Part shown: one piece after another, positions 1 to 6,083 of the stretch
How positions within the stretch are numbered: position 1 is the first letter of the stretch
Layout: each line of letters starts with the position of its first letter
Assembly (NCBI GenBank): GCA_019421925.1
Contig: JAHZEH010000001.1
Location: 16,937-25,641 of the forward strand
Length of the DNA: 8,705 nucleotides
From: Clostridia bacterium
GTDB lineage: Bacteria > Bacillota > Clostridia > Christensenellales > CALWSW01
Direction of reading: 5' to 3'
The notes under the pieces: model-generated
What the model was told of the DNA's origin: nothing
Databases searched by the model: none
What the model saw: only the letters and a program-made list of their open reading frames with translations
Position numbers and translations under genes: made by a program

Positions 1-124
1 TCTTTAGCCTTTTCATAAAGTTTTCCATCCGCGCCGCGCTCTCCTGTTTCATGCGCTCGGTGACATGGCCGTACACATCCAGAGTAAACGCCGCAGTGTG
101 ATGCCCAAGGTTTTCCTGGACGGT
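1..124 (-). pseudogene. Tyrosine recombinase (phage integrase) C-terminal fragment
   Basis: Read on the reverse strand from about 124 down to the window edge, the frame gives TVQENLGHH, then TLDVYGHV, then a basic KQESAARMENFMKRLK tail. This is the end of the catalytic domain of tyrosine recombinases: the LGH box (second conserved histidine region) followed 10-12 residues later by the nucleophilic tyrosine in DVYGH. Upstream of position 124 the frame stays open to an ATG at 359-361, but the translation loses all resemblance to an integrase. The Arg-I and H-x-x-R boxes, core-binding and N-terminal domains are therefore missing here. The stop codon lies left of the window. The best reading is a remnant left by an earlier integrated element, truncated at its 5' side. 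The homology is clear; the claim that it is dead is inferred from the missing domains. Confidence 0.75.
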
Positions 125-413
125 CCCCGGAATTGATATTGATACACATCTGAGCAGAAAAGCCGCGCCCGCAGACCGCAGGTACGGCCGGGGAGGCTTT
201 TGCAGGCCGCCGGGATGTTGCCGCAACGTCTCAGCTAACCCGTCCGCCCGCCCCCAATTTAAAGGATTGTATTTTTCATAGTTGACCCTACACGCGGTAT
301 AGGATTTATACTGGGCATGTGAAGAAGCGCTTCTTCCACAGTTCCGCCCCCCGCCTTCCATTTGGGCCTGCGGGCGTCCCCTGATCAGAACGAACTGGAG
401 GAAGAAATCTGTT
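125..413. other. Gene-poor region between integrase remnant and flavoprotein gene
   Basis: I find no credible gene here. The right half carries a candidate promoter and the ribosome binding site GGAGG (397-401) of the downstream gene. The left half (150-234) can fold into a branched structure: AAAAGCC (158-164) pairs with GGCTTTT (195-201); GATGTTG (214-220) pairs with CAACGTC (224-230) around a CCG loop, with one G-U pair; CTGA (150-153) can close the whole with TCAG (231-234). It matches no riboswitch class I recognise. It could also be an old attachment-site region beside the integrase remnant. Confidence 0.35.
282..312 (+). promoter_or_regulatory. Candidate sigma-A promoter for the flavoprotein gene
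   Basis: TTGACC (282-287) is a 5/6 match to the -35 box and TATACT (307-312) a 5/6 match to the -10 box. The 19-nt spacer is two longer than ideal. It would start transcription near 319, about 95 nt ahead of the ATG at 414. No better promoter was seen between the integrase remnant and the gene. Confidence 0.45.
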
Positions 414-2378
414 ATGAAGAAGTTCAAGTCAATCCTCTCCCTTCTCCTGGCCCTGTGTATGATCCTCTCTCTGGCCGCCTGTGCCGGCGCCCCCGAGGCC
501 GGTCCCACCCCCGCGCCCACCCAGACAGCGGCTCCCGAGCCCACCCCGGCCGCGGAACCTGCCGCTGCCGCCGTCTCCTATACCCCCGGTACCTACACTG
601 CCACCGCCGGCGGCCATAACGGCCCCGTGACGGTGGAGACCACGGTGGATGAGGATACCATCCTCTCTGTCGTCATCACCGAGGACTTTGAGAGCGCGGG
701 CGTTCAGGCCGTCATCAACCGGGTCCCTGAGGCCATTGTGGCCCAGCAGTCCCTTGCGGTGGACACCGTGACAGGGGCCACCTTCTGCGGCCGCGCCGTC
801 ATCAGCGCCGTGACCGACTGCCTCACCCAGGCGGGCGCGGACGTCTCCCTGCTCCAGACCCCCGCTGAAAAGGAGTCCGAGCAGGATGCCGCCTATGAGG
901 CCGACGTCATTGTCATCGGCGCGGGCGGCTCCGGCCTGGCCGCCGCTGTCTCCGCCCATCAGAGCGGCGCCAGCGTGCTGGTGGTGGAAAAGCTGGGCAT
1001 GACGGGCGGCAGCACCGCCTTCTCCGGCGGAGCTTTCAACGCCGCCGACCCGGAGCGCTCCAAGCTGACCGAGATGACGGACAGCAACCGCGCCGCCCTG
1101 CTCAAGCTGCTGGACAAGGAGCCCCAGGACGATTATGAGGCCGGACTCCAAAAGACCATCCGGGCCCAGTATGACGAACATGTGGCTGCGGGCAACACCT
1201 GGCTGTTTGACAGCGCCGAGCTCCATATGCTCCAGACCTACAACGGCGGCGACTACATGGGCAACCCCGACCTCATCACCACCCTGTGCGAAAACGCCCT
1301 GCCCACGGTGGAGTGGATGGAGAGCCTGGGCGTAACCTTCCAGGAGAAGCTGGGCATGGCCACCGGCGCCATCTGGCAGCGCAGTCATTACGGAACCAAG
1401 GACTACTTCTCCGACGGCCTGGCCTCCGTCATCGTCTACGAGGGTTATGTCAATGAGAACGACAACATAGACATCCACTTCAACACCAGGGCCACCGAAC
1501 TGATCGTGGAAAACGGCCGTGTGACCGGCGTCAAAGCCACGAAGGACGGCGCAGCCATCACCTACAAGGCGAATAAAGGCGTTGTCATGGCTACGGGCGG
1601 CTTTGGAGCCAACGTGGAGATGCGCCAGAAGTACAACGAGCAGTGGGACAACCTGGACAGCTCCATCGGCTGCTCCAACCAGAATCCCGCGGCTCAGGGC
1701 GACGGCATCACCATGGGTCTGGCTGCGGGCGCGCAGCTGGTGGACATGGGCCTCATCCAGCTCCATCCCAACGGTTATCTGGACGGCAATATGATGATTG
1801 ATCCCAAGACCTCCGGCCTTAACAAGATCTTTGTCAACAGCGAGGGCAACCGTTTTGTTGCGGAGGACGCCCGCAGGGACGTGATGGTCAATGCCACCTA
1901 TGCCCAGCCCGGCGGCTTCATGTGGGTTGTGGCCGACGCCACCCGCTATCCCGCAGGTTCCACCAAGATTGAAAACGAGGTGTCCATCGGCAAGACCCTC
2001 AAGGCCGGCACCGTGGAGGAGCTGGCGGCCCTCATGGAGGTGGATGCCGCCAATCTCCAGGCCTCTATTGACGCCTATAACACAATTGTGGACGGCGGCG
2101 AGGACGAATTTGGCCTGACTACCTATGACCAGAAACTGGGCAATCCCCCCTACTATGCGGGCAAGCGTATGCCCACCGTGCACCACACCATGGGCGGCCT
2201 CAAGATCGACTCTGAGTGCCGCGTCATCGGCGGGAGCGGCGAACCCATTCCCGGCTTCTACGCCGCAGGCGAGGTCACCGGCGACATTCACGGCGGCAAC
2301 CGCCTGGGCGGCAACGCCATCGCGGACATCAACGTCTTTGGCAAGATCGCCGGCAGCAGCGCGGCCCAGGAGAAATAA
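414..2378 (+). CDS. Lipid-anchored FMN/FAD fumarate-reductase-like flavoprotein (substrate unknown)
   Basis: A 654-aa extracytoplasmic reductase. Residues 1-23 form a lipoprotein signal peptide with lipobox LAAC (lipidated Cys23), followed by a Pro/Ala/Thr-rich linker to about residue 54. Residues 55-140 are an FMN_bind domain with DTVTGAT (117-123), the D-x-x-S/T-G-A-T pattern flavinylated by ApbE, predicting FMN on Thr123. Residues 163-650 are a FAD_binding_2 domain: DVIVIGAGGSG at 164-174, EKLGMTGGS at 192-200 and a closing AGEVTGDIHGGNRLGGNAI at 618-636. Aligned by spacing to flavocytochrome c3 fumarate reductase, His451, Arg488, His590 and Arg630 match active-site residues, Arg488 being the expected proton donor. 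The Thr-Glu pair that contacts fumarate is Asp463-Pro464 here, so fumarate should not be assumed; urocanate-, cinnamate- or other enoate-reductase activity is possible. Such anchored flavoproteins take electrons from extracellular electron transfer chains in Gram-positives. The ATG lies 12 nt after GGAGG. Confidence 0.9.
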   Translation: MKKFKSILSLLLALCMILSLAACAGAPEAGPTPAPTQTAAPEPTPAAEPAAAAVSYTPGTYTATAGGHNGPVTVETTVDEDTILSVVITEDFESAGVQAVINRVPEAIVAQQSLAVDTVTGATFCGRAVISAVTDCLTQAGADVSLLQTPAEKESEQDAAYEADVIVIGAGGSGLAAAVSAHQSGASVLVVEKLGMTGGSTAFSGGAFNAADPERSKLTEMTDSNRAALLKLLDKEPQDDYEAGLQKTIRAQYDEHVAAGNTWLFDSAELHMLQTYNGGDYMGNPDLITTLCENALPTVEWMESLGVTFQEKLGMATGAIWQRSHYGTKDYFSDGLASVIVYEGYVNENDNIDIHFNTRATELIVENGRVTGVKATKDGAAITYKANKGVVMATGGFGANVEMRQKYNEQWDNLDSSIGCSNQNPAAQGDGITMGLAAGAQLVDMGLIQLHPNGYLDGNMMIDPKTSGLNKIFVNSEGNRFVAEDARRDVMVNATYAQPGGFMWVVADATRYPAGSTKIENEVSIGKTLKAGTVEELAALMEVDAANLQASIDAYNTIVDGGEDEFGLTTYDQKLGNPPYYAGKRMPTVHHTMGGLKIDSECRVIGGSGEPIPGFYAAGEVTGDIHGGNRLGGNAIADINVFGKIAGSSAAQEK

Positions 2379-2394
2379 CCCGACCCGGCATAAC

Positions 2395-2425
2395 AACGGC
2401 GCACCGCAAAGCGGTGCGCCGTTTT
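2395..2425 (+). terminator. Intrinsic terminator shared by two convergent genes
   Basis: AACGGCGCACCGC (2395-2407) and GCGGTGCGCCGTT (2411-2423) form a perfect 13-bp stem with an AAA loop, followed by a short T run. It starts 17 nt after the flavoprotein stop and lies 14 nt beyond the stop of the convergent substrate-binding protein gene. The reverse strand also ends in GTTGTT, so it may act weakly both ways. Confidence 0.85.
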
Positions 2426-2438
2426 CCATCCCTCTGTA

Positions 2439-3431
2439 CTATTGAACGCTGTCCCTGGCCTTCTCCGCAAATGTGTTGTTGACCAAATCCTCATGGGGAA
2501 CCCGCGCGGTCAGTTCACCCGCATCGTCCAGGATATCCTGGAGCATGGTGAAGGCGTCGGGCGTCAGAACCGGATCGGCCATCCACGCGCCAATGGACTG
2601 ATAGTTCTCCACAACCGTCTTTAGCAGCTCCTCATCGGAATCAGGGAACTGGGGCGCAATCACTTCCGCCACCTCCGCGGGCGTGTGGGAGAGCACCCAC
2701 GCCTGCCCCTTGGCCACCGCATTCAGATAGCCCTGAACCATATCCGCATCTTTCTCAATCGTCTCCGGCCGCACCATATAGCAGGTATAGGGCAGATCGG
2801 CGCACTGCGCGCCCACCGCCGCCACGATATAACCCTTGCCCTCCCGTTCGCACAGGCTGGCCGTAGGTTCAAAGAGCGTGACGAACTCAGCGTCGCTGCC
2901 CTCAAACGCGCCCGCCATGAGGTTAACCTGTACATCCGTGCGAACATTGCCGTCCGTGCCGGGCGTGAGGCCGTTGAGCTTGCGCACATATTCCAGCGTC
3001 ATCTGTGGCATCCCGCCCTTGCGTCCGCCAATGATGGTCTTCCCCTTGAGGGACTGCCAGTCAAAGCCGTCATCCTTCTCCCGCCCAACCAGCAGGGAAC
3101 CGTCCCGCTTGGTGAGCTGCCCCACGATCATGGGGTGGTCCTCCTTGCCCTGGTTGTATACGTAAACTGCGGTCTCCGGCCCCATGAGGCCTATGTCGGC
3201 GTCACCGGAGAGAAGCGCCGTCATGCTCTTATCCGATCCGCCGCCGTTCACCAGGTCAATTTCAAGCCCCTCCTCCTCAAAAAAGCCCAGAGCCATCGCC
3301 GCATACTGCGGGGCATAAAACACGGAATGGGTCACCTCGTTGACATTGACCTTGCGCAGGCCGCTCTGGCCACATGCGCAAAGGCTGAACAAAAGCAGCG
3401 CCGCCAGCAACCATACTGCAACTTTTTTCAA
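2439..3431 (-). CDS. ABC transporter substrate-binding lipoprotein, NitT/TauT (SsuA/THI5-like) family
   Basis: About 330 aa, the usual length for this periplasmic-binding-protein type 2 family, which captures small solutes such as nitrate, sulfonates, taurine or thiamine precursors for an ABC importer. Positively charged residues, a Leu-rich core and LCAC form a lipoprotein signal, with the lipidated Cys at residue 20. Family features follow: THSVFYAPQYAAMALGFFEEEGLEI, then a Gly-rich segment, LLSGDADIGLMGPE, and later LKGKTIIGGRKGGMPQ. Start choice: a TTG at 3437 lies only 2 nt after the AAGGGGG ribosome binding site, while the in-frame TTG at 3431-3429 (first residues MKKVAVW) sits 8 nt after it and is preferred. 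No permease or ATPase gene is adjacent; the next gene is convergent and tRNA genes lie behind, so this is an orphan whose transporter partners lie elsewhere. The substrate cannot be told from sequence. Confidence 0.88.
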   Translation of the reverse strand: MKKVAVWLLAALLLFSLCACGQSGLRKVNVNEVTHSVFYAPQYAAMALGFFEEEGLEIDLVNGGGSDKSMTALLSGDADIGLMGPETAVYVYNQGKEDHPMIVGQLTKRDGSLLVGREKDDGFDWQSLKGKTIIGGRKGGMPQMTLEYVRKLNGLTPGTDGNVRTDVQVNLMAGAFEGSDAEFVTLFEPTASLCEREGKGYIVAAVGAQCADLPYTCYMVRPETIEKDADMVQGYLNAVAKGQAWVLSHTPAEVAEVIAPQFPDSDEELLKTVVENYQSIGAWMADPVLTPDAFTMLQDILDDAGELTARVPHEDLVNNTFAEKARDSVQ

Positions 3432-3523
3432 AACCAATTCCCCCTTCAGTTTTTTTCGGGTAACATATCCTATGCCGGCAGCGCCCGCTTTGCCATTCCT
3501 CCCCGATTTTTTTGAATTAAGTA

Positions 3524-3552
3524 GTGACAGGCGTTTTCCTCTGTGCTATAAT
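3524..3552 (+). promoter_or_regulatory. Promoter of the tRNA-Thr/tRNA-Pro genes
   Basis: GTGACA (3524-3529, 5/6 to the -35 box), a 17-nt spacer and a perfect TATAAT (3547-3552). Transcription should start near 3559, leaving about 19 nt of 5' leader before the first tRNA. Position, spacing and the downstream terminator fit a stable-RNA promoter. The rest of the 3432-3577 gap also holds the ribosome binding site of the reverse-strand lipoprotein; I could not identify that gene's promoter. Confidence 0.8.
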
Positions 3553-3577
3553 GTCATGGTGTCGGGATTAAACACAT

Positions 3578-3653
3578 GCCAATGTAGCTCAGTCGGTAGA
3601 GCAGCTGATTCGTAATCAGCAGGTCACAGGTTCGAATCCTGCCATTGGCTCCA
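3578..3653 (+). tRNA. tRNA-Thr (anticodon CGT)
   Basis: A complete 76-nt cloverleaf. Acceptor GCCAATG (3578-3584) pairs with CATTGGC (3643-3649), followed by discriminator T and an encoded CCA (3651-3653). The D arm contains AGCTCAGTCGGTAGAGC. The anticodon arm is GCTGA-TTCGTAA-TCAGC with CGT at positions 34-36, reading the threonine codon ACG. The T arm carries GGTTCGAATCC. All consensus elements are intact. Confidence 0.97.
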
Positions 3654-3706
3654 TTTTTTCCGCTGGCCCTCGGGGCGGCCGCTCGGGCTGCATATCGGGC
3701 TGTCTC

Positions 3707-3783
3707 CGAGGTGTAGCGCAGCTTGGTAGCGCGTCTGGTTCGGGACCAGAAGGTCGCAAGTTCAAATCTTGTCACCTCGACCA
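3707..3783 (+). tRNA. tRNA-Pro (anticodon CGG)
   Basis: A complete 77-nt cloverleaf. Acceptor CGAGGTG (3707-3713) pairs with CACCTCG (3773-3779), then discriminator A and an encoded CCA (3781-3783). The anticodon arm is TCTGG-TTCGGGA-CCAGA with CGG, reading proline codon CCG. The T arm has AGTTCAAATCT. It lies 53 nt after tRNA-Thr with no clear promoter between, so the two are probably cotranscribed. Its 3' end faces the mobile element and is the likely integration site (inferred from position; the matching repeat at the far end is outside the window). Confidence 0.97.
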
Positions 3784-3787
3784 TAAC

Positions 3788-3822
3788 AAAAGCCCTGAAA
3801 CGTAGTATTTCAGGGCTTTTTC
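3788..3822 (+). terminator. Intrinsic terminator after tRNA-Pro
   Basis: AAAAGCCCTGAAA (3788-3800) and TTTCAGGGCTTTT (3808-3820) form a perfect 13-bp stem with a 7-nt loop and a following T run. It lies 4 nt after the CCA end of tRNA-Pro and closes the tRNA transcription unit. Its A/T-flanked stem could also stop transcripts arriving from the reverse strand. Confidence 0.92.
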
Positions 3823-3838
3823 TTATATTCGCTCCAAT

Positions 3839-3901
3839 GTTTGACCCTTTAAAATACCCTTTACAGATTATTCCAAGGGTCAAACCCTCATCCCTTTAAA
3901 A
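3839..3901. repeat. Inverted and direct repeats at the tRNA-proximal end of the element
   Basis: GTTTGACCCTT (3839-3849) and AAGGGTCAAAC (3875-3885) are a perfect 11-bp inverted repeat 25 nt apart. CCCTTTAAAA occurs at 3845-3854 and again at 3892-3901, with a near copy ACCCTTTACA at 3855-3864. On the reverse strand the hairpin lacks a clear U tract, so it is a poor terminator for the small gene ending at 3888. Clustered short repeats beside a tRNA 3' end resemble integrase arm-type binding sites of an attachment region; this is an inference. Confidence 0.5.
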
Positions 3902-4088
3902 GCAACTCCAATTCAGCCAGCTTCTTCTCTAAATCGTCCGTCCTGAGCGCCCCCAAGATAGCATTGCAAGCCAGAATAATGCTGTTGGCCGCTTTGGGCT
4001 CCAGCTCATCATTGAGCACCATATTAGCCACACGGGACAGCGCCTTGCGTACCTCCCCCGGCGTGGTTAGCTTCATCCGCCGTCTCAC
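3888..4088 (-). CDS. Small conserved-looking phage-element protein, function unknown
   Basis: About 66 aa, mostly helical and charged: LTTPGEVRKALSRVANMVLN, then EPKAANSIILACNAILGAL and a closing EKKLAELELLLKG that could form a short coiled coil. I recall similar small proteins in clostridial phage-type elements but know of no assigned function. Start choice: AGGAGG is followed after 6 nt (TATCCA) by GTG at 4088-4086, the preferred start. An upstream GTG at 4106 lies before the ribosome binding site, and an ATG at 4076 is 18 nt from it. The gene overlaps the 3' end of the preceding 102-aa gene by 65 nt in another frame, so the ribosome binding site lies inside that gene and translation is probably coupled. 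It is the last element gene before the tRNA genes. Confidence 0.65.
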   Translation of the reverse strand: MRRRMKLTTPGEVRKALSRVANMVLNDELEPKAANSIILACNAILGALRTDDLEKKLAELELLLKG

Positions 4089-4332
4089 TGGATACCTCCT
4101 CTCCACAATCGTCTATTATCACCAGGCATTCCCAATTGGGGGGCAGTTCTCCCATCCTTTCCTGGACGGCGGCCCGCGCCTCCTCCAGCGTCCCATAAGA
4201 TTCAACCCTGCGCCTCTCACCAGGCAATGCGCAGCGCATTTCCCAACCGCTCCCCGTATCCTCCAGAAAATACAGGGCGATGCCCCCCAGCTTCTTTTTT
4301 GCCTCATATAGCAGTTTGTCTACTGTTTTCAT
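4024..4332 (-). CDS. Hypothetical 102-aa protein
   Basis: I do not recognise this protein. The N-terminus, KTVDKLLYEAKKKLGGIALYFLE, suggests a helix then a strand; the middle holds a charged stretch around GTLEEARAAVQERMGELPPNWECLVIIDD, an alternating pattern typical of a small alpha/beta fold. The last 20 or so residues are Ala/Gly-rich, lie in the overlap with the next gene and look less constrained. Translation is supported by AAAGGGAG four nucleotides before the ATG at 4332-4330. It starts inside the out-of-frame tail of the broken sigma-like gene, consistent with an original operon. There are no membrane segments, signal peptide or metal-binding motif. Confidence 0.6.
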   Translation of the reverse strand: MKTVDKLLYEAKKKLGGIALYFLEDTGSGWEMRCALPGERRRVESYGTLEEARAAVQERMGELPPNWECLVIIDDCGEEVSSETADEANHAGGGTQGAVPCG

Positions 4333-4582
4333 GCTTCTCCCTTTCTCTCCTCGCCCAGGTTCTCAGTTGGCCGTCTCGATGTAGCCGCCGATTTCCTCCA
4401 TGATATGGGCCCGGCGCAGCGGCCTGCATGAGGTCGTCGAAGTCCACACCCCTGTTGCGCTGTGCCGCCGGGAGATACCGCCGCGCGAGTATGGCCGCAA
4501 TTCCCCGATTCTGCTCCATAAGCTGGGATAGCAGCTCTGTCTCCCCGGCCTGGATGCGTTTGACAAGTTCCTCGTTGCTCAT
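4304..4582 (-). pseudogene. Truncated/frameshifted sigma-70-like factor
   Basis: Residues 1-54 resemble the N-terminal region of small phage/ICE-borne sigma factors: NEELVKRIQAGETELLSQL, then GIAAILARRYLPAAQRNRGVDFDDLMQAA, where the D-F-D-D-L-M-Q block matches sigma region 2 that binds core RNA polymerase. Intact relatives continue with a G-Y-x-A-L-type segment and regions 2.4-4; here the frame turns abruptly into an Arg/His-rich tail ending at 4304. In another frame the same DNA encodes AHIMEEIGGYIETAN followed by a stop at 4363, which looks protein-like and may be the end of a different gene. An internal deletion joining two genes fits best. The start has a good ribosome binding site (GAGGGGGA, 4 nt before ATG). 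A short functional product is possible, but regions 2.4 and 4 for promoter recognition are absent. Confidence 0.65.
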
Positions 4583-4600
4583 GCTTTCCCCCTCTGAGCA

Positions 4601-4618
4601 AGGGGCCTTGCGGCCCCT
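4601..4618 (-). other. Short GC-rich hairpin between the Cys-rich gene and the sigma remnant
   Basis: A perfect 7-bp stem, AGGGGCC/GGCCCCT, with a GCAA loop on the reverse strand (GNRA tetraloop). It overlaps the stop codon of the 60-aa gene at 4617 and lies 19 nt before the next start. No U tract follows, so it is more likely an mRNA-stability or processing element than a terminator. Confidence 0.45.
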
Positions 4619-4799
4619 ACGCTCTAAGTCCCTTATTCAGCAGTTTGCCCAATTCAGACAACTGGTCAATAATAAACTCCTGGTTAAGCCCTGCCGCTGG
4701 TACCAAGCACATAGCGTGTATGCCTCCCCACCACTCGCATTCACACCCCACGCACTTACACCGTATGAGGGGACAAATAAGCCGCTCTCCCTCTATCAC
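4617..4799 (-). CDS. Small Cys-rich phage protein
   Basis: 60 aa. The N-terminal half has a dense cysteine pattern, CPLIRCKCVGCECEWWGG followed by one more Cys, then a helical C-terminus (EFIIDQLSELGKLLNKGL). A C-P-L...C...C-x-W-W layout is familiar from short, unnamed Firmicutes phage proteins and suggests metal binding, but no function is known to me. The GTG start at 4799-4797 lies 3 nt after the capsid stop, with GGGGG 7 nt before it, so it is probably translated by coupling to the capsid gene. Its end overlaps the small hairpin at 4601-4618. The cysteine spacing is seen directly; zinc binding is an inference. Confidence 0.6.
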   Translation of the reverse strand: MIEGERLICPLIRCKCVGCECEWWGGIHAMCLVPAAGLNQEFIIDQLSELGKLLNKGLRA

Positions 4800-4802
4800 G
4801 GC

Positions 4803-5651
4803 TTAACCCCCAGATACCGGCTGAGCCTGATAATAGATTGCCTTTTTCTTGTTGTCCAGCACGAATGCGTCATAGCAGATTCGGCCTGTCACAACCGCGC
4901 CGCTGTTGTACACGGTCTTTTCATGGATGTTGAAATCCTCCAGCTTAGTGGGGGCCACTGTCGCGGAGGGGTGGGCCACCATAAAGCCGAAGGTCTCTGG
5001 CAGGCGGGCAGCGGGGATTTTTTGCACCGTCATACCGTCCAGGATGCCGATAACGCCTTTCAAACGCAGATCGTTGCCCACATCGGTCTCCATTACGATG
5101 TCCTTACACTGCTTCATGAGAAGATAGGTTGCGGGGGTTACTACCAACACCCTGCCCGATTCGGGCGCTTCAGCCTCGTCCAGCGTCTGAGATGCGGCCA
5201 GTATCTCAGTATAGATGTTGGAGGAGGTCAGCGCTTTCGCCGTGGGCTTGGTTCCCGCTCCTGTGCACATCACGCCATAGACATATGTGTCCACCTCGGG
5301 AATGACCACTTCACGGGTCTGGCGGGCCAGAGCCGAAGCGGCGGCGAGCTGGCTGACAGTCTCATCCATATCCAGCTTGTCAATGCTGAAAATGAATGAA
5401 CGGTCTTTTGTTAGAGTGACTTCCTCTGTCGTCGCGTTCAGGTTGGCAAGGGGACCGTAACAACTCCAATTCCCCGAAGCGGGACCAGTGCGGCCGTAGT
5501 CGTTCATGGCGGCAGTGCTCACTTTGTAAATCTTGACCGTATGGGCCCCCGTCCAGTCAAAATCCTGGTTAGTAAGGAGGGCTTTTTTGCTCTCCGTAGT
5601 AAATTGTTCATCTGTATAGGGCGCGAACTTTGTCGCAAGATTGATTGCCAT
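4803..5651 (-). CDS. Phage major capsid protein (HK97 fold)
   Basis: 282 aa. It resembles the Firmicutes phage coat proteins that begin with a short N-arm and a T-V-x-V/I-Y segment and then MNDYxRTG: here AHTVKIYKVSTAAMNDYGRTG (residues 36-56). Further marks are LTKDRSFIFSIDKLDMDET (80-98), a spine-helix region with ALARQTREVVIPEVDTYVYG (107-126), and a core strand RVLVVTPATYLLMKQCKDI (167-185). No N-terminal scaffold-like delta domain or protease site is visible, fitting a separate scaffold gene, which lies 18 nt upstream in the operon. The product would assemble procapsid shells in the cytoplasm. Start: ATG at 5651 with GAAAGG just upstream. The frame is intact to the end. No portal, terminase or protease gene lies nearby, which is unusual for a normal prophage. 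Confidence 0.85.
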   Translation of the reverse strand: MAINLATKFAPYTDEQFTTESKKALLTNQDFDWTGAHTVKIYKVSTAAMNDYGRTGPASGNWSCYGPLANLNATTEEVTLTKDRSFIFSIDKLDMDETVSQLAAASALARQTREVVIPEVDTYVYGVMCTGAGTKPTAKALTSSNIYTEILAASQTLDEAEAPESGRVLVVTPATYLLMKQCKDIVMETDVGNDLRLKGVIGILDGMTVQKIPAARLPETFGFMVAHPSATVAPTKLEDFNIHEKTVYNSGAVVTGRICYDAFVLDNKKKAIYYQAQPVSGG

Positions 5652-5669
5652 ATTGGCCTTTCATCCTTT

Positions 5670-6047
5670 CTATCTCAGCCCCATAGCCCGCCGGATACCT
5701 CTGTCCCCCGATTCTTTCACATCAGGGGAGTAGGGCACTTTTCCCGTAAAAATGGGTGGGGCCGTTTTTTTTAGGTGTTCAGAGATCAGATTGACGCTTT
5801 TGTCAAGCGCCTCTTCGCTGGTACAGTTCAGGGCTTCGAGCAATTCCACAGGGAGGCCCTTTTCCGCCAGCTTTTCCCTTGCCGTGATGCGCAGCTCCCG
5901 CGCATGCAAGTCCTGCTCCCTCTTTGCCAGCTCGGCGGCGGCCCTGTCCTTCTCCTTGGAAAGCCGCTCTCCTACGATGCGGTTTACATCGTCCTGGGTA
6001 AAGGTGCGTTCCCCCTCGTTCTGAATAGGGTTGTTGTTCTGTTCCAT
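5670..6047 (-). CDS. Phage capsid scaffold protein (DUF4355-like)
   Basis: 125 aa. Residues 14-34, RTFTQDDVNRIVGERLSKEKD, carry the hallmark F-T-Q-x-D-V-N-x-I-V start of DUF4355/gp20-type scaffold proteins. Residues 22-62 form a charged coiled coil and 63-93 a second helical segment (LPVELLEALNCTSEEALDKSVNLISEHLK). The family usually has a longer C-terminus (around 180-200 aa from memory), so this one is short. It ends in a basic GIRRAMGLR, suited to contact the coat protein. Scaffolds line the inside of the procapsid and leave before DNA entry. The gene immediately precedes the capsid gene, the standard order. ATG at 6047 with GGAGG 8 nt upstream. Expression appears controlled by the promoter-terminator pair directly upstream. 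Confidence 0.82.
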   Translation of the reverse strand: MEQNNNPIQNEGERTFTQDDVNRIVGERLSKEKDRAAAELAKREQDLHARELRITAREKLAEKGLPVELLEALNCTSEEALDKSVNLISEHLKKTAPPIFTGKVPYSPDVKESGDRGIRRAMGLR

Positions 6048-6083
6048 GAAATACCTCCGTTTTACGCCCGGATGGGCTGATTA

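Noticed and set aside
150..234. Riboswitch (TPP, FMN or cobalamin) ahead of the flavoprotein gene
   Set aside because: No conserved core of these classes was found, and the best promoter lies downstream of the fold, so it may not even be in the transcript.
1..361. Open reverse-strand frame from the ATG at 361 through the integrase fragment
   Set aside because: Only the last 40 codons resemble an integrase. The rest is Gly/Arg-rich without a fold and overlaps the promoter of the divergent gene, so I treat it as a chance open frame.
429..2429. Long open frame (666 codons) on the reverse strand across the flavoprotein gene
   Set aside because: It mirrors a confidently identified gene in GC-rich DNA, where antisense frames often stay open. 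The translation is Gly/Ala/Val/His-rich, with no domain and no convincing ribosome binding site.
2685..3515. Forward-strand 276-codon frame across the substrate-binding protein gene
   Set aside because: Shadow of the reverse-strand lipoprotein gene; no family features.
3554..3883. Reverse-strand 109-codon frame containing VEVTRFELATFWSRTRRATKL and GRIRTCDLLITNQLLYRLSY
   Set aside because: These are the classic false peptides produced by translating tRNA genes antisense; they map exactly to the tRNA-Pro and tRNA-Thr genes.
4428..5399. Forward-strand 323-codon frame across capsid, Cys-rich and sigma genes
   Set aside because: It spans several well-supported reverse-strand genes and their junctions; the translation resembles no family and has no ribosome binding site.
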